Source: Brevipalpus yothersi (lineage: Eukaryota > Arthropoda > Arachnida > Trombidiformes > Tenuipalpidae). From it: a DNA stretch of 64,000 nt. The DNA is taken from NCBI GenBank assembly GCA_003956705.1, contig QZCP01000067.1, positions 124,001-188,000 on the forward strand, written 5' to 3'. Shown here piece by piece: positions 59,490-64,000 of this stretch. How positions within the stretch are numbered: position 1 is the first letter of the stretch; the number at the start of each line of letters is the position of its first letter. Under the pieces are notes generated by a model that was not told the origin of the DNA, did no database searches, and worked only from the letters and a program-made list of their open reading frames with translations. The position numbers were made by a program, and so were the translations under genes.

Positions 59490-59493
<4 letters not shown>

Positions 59494-59909
59494 TTGAGAT
59501 GAATTTGTATTGATATTCAAAATGTTTGTCGGTACAAAGTCTGTGGAGGAAAATATGAGTTCTTCATCTCTCTCTCTCTCTTCACATATGAGTATCGACA
59601 ATTGGATTTTTGAGTAAGCTACTCTTGCCGAGAGACTATCCATGTCGCTGGATGAGCAAGTGGAAGGAAACAAAGAGGAAAGAGAAGGCGTAGCTCGAGG
59701 CGATCGATTAACCAAGATTACCACCGCAAACATATTGTAAATTTGCTTTATGAGAAGCTGCCTCTTTGCTTCATGCATGTAATACACAAGGCCAACAATT
59801 GAATATCTATCTAGTTATCTTCATCTTTCTTCGACACGCTCCACCATGGCTTGCCAAAAGTCGTCAATCTCTAGATCCTCACTGGATTCCTTGCTGATTC
59901 TTTTGCTTA

Positions 59910-59915
<6 letters not shown>

Positions 59916-59954
<39 letters not shown>
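59916..59954. repeat. (CT)n microsatellite
   Basis: About 39 bp of CT dinucleotides. Confidence 0.95.
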
Positions 59955-59957
<3 letters not shown>

Positions 59958-60402
59958 TCCGGGCCACACAGGAGAATATAGTTCTCGCTCCCTCATCTCT
60001 CTGCCATATACACTCCTCACTACTGTCGTCACCACAGCCTCCTCACCTTTGGCGTCCTCCTTTCACTACCTCTTGGAGAGAGAGAGATGCATTCAGTGAT
60101 TCTTTCTCCATCATCCTCTTGGCTCTCATCACTCTTTTGGTAAGGCTCGCTCCTTCTTCTCCTGCCACCACCCGTAGATTCTTCCAATCGGAATTCATTT
60201 TTCGCAGATGCTGATTGTTGGCGCGATGCAAGCAGGCTTCTTTTTTATTCCCTTCTGTGCGATGATTAAAAAGCAGTCGTGCTCCTTGTCACAAACACAG
60301 CTCTCCTTTCTTTTCGATGAGAACCAAGATGCGATTGTTTGCAAGCTCAATTTTCTTTTCTCACCCTCCTGGACCCATATCATCATCATCCACTGGCTCA
60401 AC

Positions 60403-60455
<53 letters not shown>

Positions 60456-60464
60456 GAGAGGAAG
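60403..60464. repeat. (GAAA)n grading into (GA)n
   Basis: Five GAAA units followed by about 36 bp of GA with one GC interruption. Confidence 0.9.
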
Positions 60465-60676
60465 AGAACCTCTCTATAGCAATGAGGCAATTACATCATT
60501 TCATAATTTTCGATACCTTTCATACTCTAATTTTCGCCTAGCTTCTTTTATTTTCACTTCCATCACGGAAGGTACAGAATGATCAAGATTATTTTTTATA
60601 CATTTTATAGAAAAAGTTCTCTTTCGATCGAACCATTGATGTCAAATGTCGAGTGATATTCTATCTTGGATCAATT

Positions 60677-61177
60677 TTATCCATTCGTTAGTGTGAATAT
60701 TTTAGGCTTTGGCTTGCATTGAAATTCTGTTTGGAATTGGCCATTTGAATCCTGTACCACTTGCATTTTACAGAATTGAATACGCTTAAAATAGGAAATA
60801 AGAAGAAAAATTAAATCAAATCGAATTGATTTAATCAATAGCTGTTGAGTAAAATTCACCAATCTCACCTCAGGATCAAACTGACATCTTTTATTCTGAT
60901 CACATTGTTTCGGAATGATGCTGACCTCAAATCGGTAAGCTTGAGGATTGGATGAACGCTCCTTCTTAGTCACTGTACTTTGGACACCATGATTTCCGCT
61001 GAAAGTTTCATAAAACTGAAGTCCATGGTTGAAAAACTTAGTCATTTCCTCAGAATTTTCACTAAGTTCAAGTGTTTCCCAGTTACATTGCTGTTCACCA
61101 CAAAGCTCAGTCGCAACTGAGCTATAAGGATTCACCATTATGAAAGAAACAATAAATAAGAGTACAAATTTCATCAT
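60677..61177 (-). CDS. cystatin-like secreted protein, 138 aa
   Basis: Two exons: 61177-60869 and 60784-60677. The intron runs from GAG|GTGAGA to a weak TTTTAAG|CG acceptor. The product begins MMKFVLLFIVSFIMVNPYSS, a signal peptide. Then come a helix-like region (about 35-55), a strand around residue 70, a strand YRFEVSIIPKQC, a second pair of cysteines, and the C-terminal KMQVVQDSNGQFQTEFQC. Strand order and disulfide placement resemble the cystatin fold. The inhibitory QxVxG loop is not present, with VQSTV at that place. It may therefore be a cystatin relative without classical cysteine-protease inhibition. The call rests on fold-like pattern, so it is moderate. The frame also reads through the intron without a stop, so the unspliced reading is an alternative. 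Confidence 0.5.
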   Translation of the reverse strand: MMKFVLLFIVSFIMVNPYSSVATELCGEQQCNWETLELSENSEEMTKFFNHGLQFYETFSGNHGVQSTVTKKERSSNPQAYRFEVSIIPKQCDQNKRCQFDPEVRLVNFTQQLLIKSIRFDLIFLLISYFKRIQFCKMQVVQDSNGQFQTEFQCKPKPKIFTLTNG

Positions 61178-61613
61178 TGATGATGCTTATTAGGATCAAA
61201 CTTGTTACAAGTCAACAATGACCAAACTGAAAATGAAAGACCGATGAATTAATGCAAAATTTTATGATTAAATTATTCTCACGAGTTATTCAAGGCTGAT
61301 TTTACCGGTTTAGCGAGTTTTTCTAGAAACAAAATACAAGGAAAATGAAAACATTATTCCATACTGGACATCATAAGATACATCGCAAGTAATGTGGTCA
61401 TACATGGTAAACTTAACGAGACGAAAAAACTTTAGGCGCATGGAAGCATTTCAATACGAATTAGATCGAAAAAATTTAATTGGTAATCAGTGTGAATAGT
61501 AGATAAAGACTGTGGGCCGGTAAGAATATAAGATTAAAGTTCTGTCCCAACAAGCTGAGTTATAATAGAGAAAATTTCAATTATTTGCTTGATTGTTGAC
61601 TAAATCGATTCGA
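61178..61613. other. intergenic, no feature seen
   Basis: Upstream of the cystatin-like gene and downstream of ECHS1, both minus-strand genes. No defined element. Confidence 0.4.
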
Positions 61614-63061
61614 TCAAGAGTCTCTAAAGAATGGTTTCCGTTTTTCCACGAATGCTTTCATCCCTTCCATTTTATCCTCCTATAATTGAAATATCATATA
61701 TATCAAATATCATTTATAAAGACATGATCGTCTATGATTGGGCCAAATGTCGATGATTAGAGTCTGCCTGATCACCAATCTGTGGCTCTATCATCATCAA
61801 AACGAGTGTATGCTGATTAGGACTTACTGTGGCGAAACAGGCGTAGAAAAGCATCTTCTCTTCTTCGAGACCATTTTTGAGATCCGTTTCAAGCGCTGAA
61901 TTGACACAGGACAAGAGATATGATCAATTCAGAGAAAATGAGGCAATAATTTTCAACAATATCTTACAATTTTTCACGGATTGTTTGGCGATAGAGGCTA
62001 TCAATTTTGAATGAGCGCAAATCTTTTCAGCGAGCTTGATTGCCTCATCAAGAAGCTGATCTGTAGGAAATACACGACTGACCAATCCTAGAGTAATGAA
62101 GATTGATATCAATCTTAAATTTTGGACGATAGTTCGAGAAGGTATTCAATTTTTCCGATAGAATAGATGGTACAAAAATCTTACCCCAGTGTTCAGCCTC
62201 TTGAGCAGAGATGGGTTTCCCTGTAAGGACTTGAAAATCACAGAAAGTGAGTCTGAAATCGAGAAAGGGGAAAAAGACTAACCCATTTCCATAGCTCTAG
62301 ATTTTCCGACTAATTTTGGAAGTCTCTGAGTACCGCCAGCTCCAGGAATCACTCCAATAGCAATTTCAGGCTGACCAAACTTGGCATTCTCTCCCGCATA
62401 AATGATGTCACACATCATTGAAATTTCACATCCACCGCCAACCTGAAGGATCAAAAAATATCAGATTGGGTAGCGACTTTTGAACAGGTAGAATGAGAAC
62501 TTACGACGAACCCACTGACTGCAGCGATTAGAGGCTTTGGAAAGTCAGCAATTTCTTCCCAATCACCAACGAATCGATCTCGATAAGAGTCAGCAAATTT
62601 TTTCGTCATCATGTTCCTGATATCGGCTCCAGCTAGAGAATACCAATTGGTAAATCTGTTTAATTGACTTAATCCTTACCGGTGAACACTTTCTCGGATC
62701 CAGTAAGGATAACAGCTCCTATTTGTTTATCATCTCGAAATTCACCGAGCGCCTGAACAAGCTCTTGCATCAGAGCTAGAGAAAAGATACATAAAAAATC
62801 ACTCACAATTAACATTCGAGGAGGTTGACATAGTTGACATACCTGGAGATAGAACATTCAAAGCATTTGGTCTGTGGAGTTGAATGAGGCCAATGCTACT
62901 TTTTTCACCCTTTTTGGAGACAAGAATGTTTTGGAAGGCTACCGAAAGATGGTTCAATAAGAGTTCTCGAGTAATAAGAGTTCCTTACTTGACAGAGGCC
63001 GGTATCCGAGATGACTAATTGCTCTAGGAGAAAGAAAACGTTTCAATGTAATGAGCATCAT
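61614..63061 (-). CDS. ECHS1: mitochondrial short-chain enoyl-CoA hydratase, 283 aa
   Basis: Nine exons: 63061-62989, 62938-62843, 62775-62680, 62632-62505, 62442-62283, 62229-62185, 62087-61968, 61895-61828, 61679-61614. All phases agree. The first ~25 residues are Arg/Leu-rich without acids, a mitochondrial presequence. The crotonase core shows ILVSKKGEKSSIGLIQLHRP, then the oxyanion-hole strand AGADIRNM, GFVVGGGCEISMMCDIIYAG, and GQPEIAIGVIPGAGGTQRL with its catalytic glutamate pair. The end is KMEGMKAFVEKRKPFFRDS. It hydrates trans-2-enoyl-CoA in fatty-acid and valine breakdown in the matrix. Length matches the family. Introns are 51-148 nt, the most finely split gene in the window. Confidence 0.96.
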
Positions 63062-63562
63062 TGTGGTAGCGATAGTTTGGTCTCAAAGCATTAGATATGT
63101 TGATTCAAAAATGAGAGGAATTTTAAGAACGAAGTTTAAGTTTAAGTTTACAAATGCAACTCATTCTGGCTTCACGTGAGGATCGGTTTGTTTTCGTTGG
63201 AAGAGCGCATGTTGCTGTTGCCGGAACGTAGGTTTTTGAAACGAATCGACTCCACTAATCCACTGAACCTCTATCCCTACATTTCATTTGACGTATCATG
63301 TAGAGCAGGAAAAAATTGCGATCAACTTGAAAAGTTTTAACAAACTTTATCAAACAAGCGGAAGTTACGCTCATTTACTTAGAACAGAGAGAGAGGATTA
63401 GGGACAGAAGAGAAGAATAAAGTTTACTCATATGTGGAGATTCTTTTGTTTCGATGAAGATTTTTGAGTATTTTGCCTTATCTAGCTCACGAGTGAGTTT
63501 CCTGGATATTTAAGGTAAGAGATACAAAAAAATTTTGACATTCTCTTGCCTTTAATGTGAAT
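63062..63562. promoter_or_regulatory. divergent upstream region of ECHS1 and the following gene
   Basis: About 500 bp separate two start codons on opposite strands. No TATA box with good geometry is visible. Confidence 0.35.
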
Positions 63563-64000
63563 ATGTGCTATTCAACGCAGCTATTTCTGTTAATATTACT
63601 GTTCATGTATTCCCTTGATTCATCTAGAGGGAATCAGACAGAACATTCTCCAGAGATGAGGATCCATGATGTCAATCAAGCTAGGATAACAAACAACGAT
63701 CTGCATCCTGGACAAGGAGCTATGAGCCCAGTTAACCGACATGGGCAACAACATCTACCTCAAGTAAGTTGAAACTATCAACAGTTACTGAATTTGAAAG
63801 TTAGTGAAGCTTTTGTGGAGAGAATTTTCCATTTATTCCTCAAAATTTTGAATTATCCATCAGGATATTTCAGCACTTCCCATGATCAGCTCGTTTGCTC
63901 AACAAAGCCCTTCCTCAGGAACAGACAAAGCCTATGTACCGGTTGTTAACTTGGTTGATCCTCTGGTCATCATTGCTATCTTCGCCCTGCCTTTGTTAGG
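63563..64000 (+). CDS. secreted or single-pass membrane protein, 3' end outside window
   Basis: Exon 1 is 63563-63763 and exon 2 begins at 63864 after CCATCAG. The frame is open to the edge, giving 112 complete codons. The protein begins MCYSTQLFLLILLFMYSLDS, a signal peptide. A polar Gln/Asn/His-rich segment follows, then VVNLVDPLVIIAIFALPLLG, a likely membrane helix, right at the border. It may be a small type I membrane protein. No family recognised, and the truncated end prevents a better call. Confidence 0.6.

Larger units (their letters stand above)
57763..60676. other. intergenic with GA/CT repeats and an assembly gap
   Basis: No coding signal. The long frames at 59022-59787 and 59846-60582 mostly reflect the repeats. 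Confidence 0.45.

Overview
This is eukaryotic nuclear DNA from an arthropod, most likely a chelicerate such as a mite. The evidence is the gene set: a chitinase with a peritrophin-type domain, the glial homeobox gene repo, an ABCG/ABCH-type half transporter and a Fez-family zinc-finger gene. Introns are short (about 50-100 nt) with GT-AG borders. AATAAA signals follow the genes, and (GA)n/(CT)n microsatellites are abundant. Two of these microsatellites are interrupted by N runs, which are assembly gaps (36026-36261 and 59156-59441).

Layout. 1-783 (-): 5' part of a secreted GH18 chitinase, cut by the window edge. 800-11390: gene-poor, rich in GA/CT repeats. 11394-11914 (+): small secreted peptide gene. 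About 13400-19235 (+): a retroelement with an APE-type endonuclease/reverse transcriptase ORF followed, not preceded, by an RG-rich ORF and a Cys/His ORF. 19474-22998 (+): Rabankyrin-5 (ANKFY1). 23442-23845 (+): Mediator subunit MED9. 26095-28268 (+): repo. 29579-30421 (+): Ly6-like GPI-anchored protein. 31315-32889 (-): DHHC palmitoyltransferase. 33650-35615 (-): class B DnaJ. 38194-40383 (+): ABC transporter. 41409-43684 (+): V-ATPase subunit A. 44236-45636 (-): pentameric polyubiquitin, head-to-head with SUPT3H (46164-47530, +). 48693-50332 (+): unrecognised gene with an in-frame TGA, followed by an orphan coding fragment. 51748-51986: foldback MITE. 53068-53470 (-): broken secreted-protein pseudogene. 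55856-57445 (+): fezf. 60677-61177 (-): cystatin-like secreted protein. 61614-63061 (-): mitochondrial enoyl-CoA hydratase, nine exons. 63563 to the end (+): start of a secreted or membrane protein.

The host genes are unrelated in function, a mixture of housekeeping and developmental genes with no operon logic. The main candidate for something undescribed is the 13.4-19.2 kb element. A strong splice donor at 13656/13657 lies just after a short leader that starts with ATG. Two strong acceptors, before the second and third ORFs, would each fuse this leader in frame to those ORFs. That implies a retrovirus-like scheme: unspliced RNA for EN-RT and spliced RNAs for two accessory proteins. The RG-rich ORF also overlaps a second long open frame. 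Exon borders were worked out by hand from splice consensus and reading-frame continuity; none was checked against transcripts or databases.
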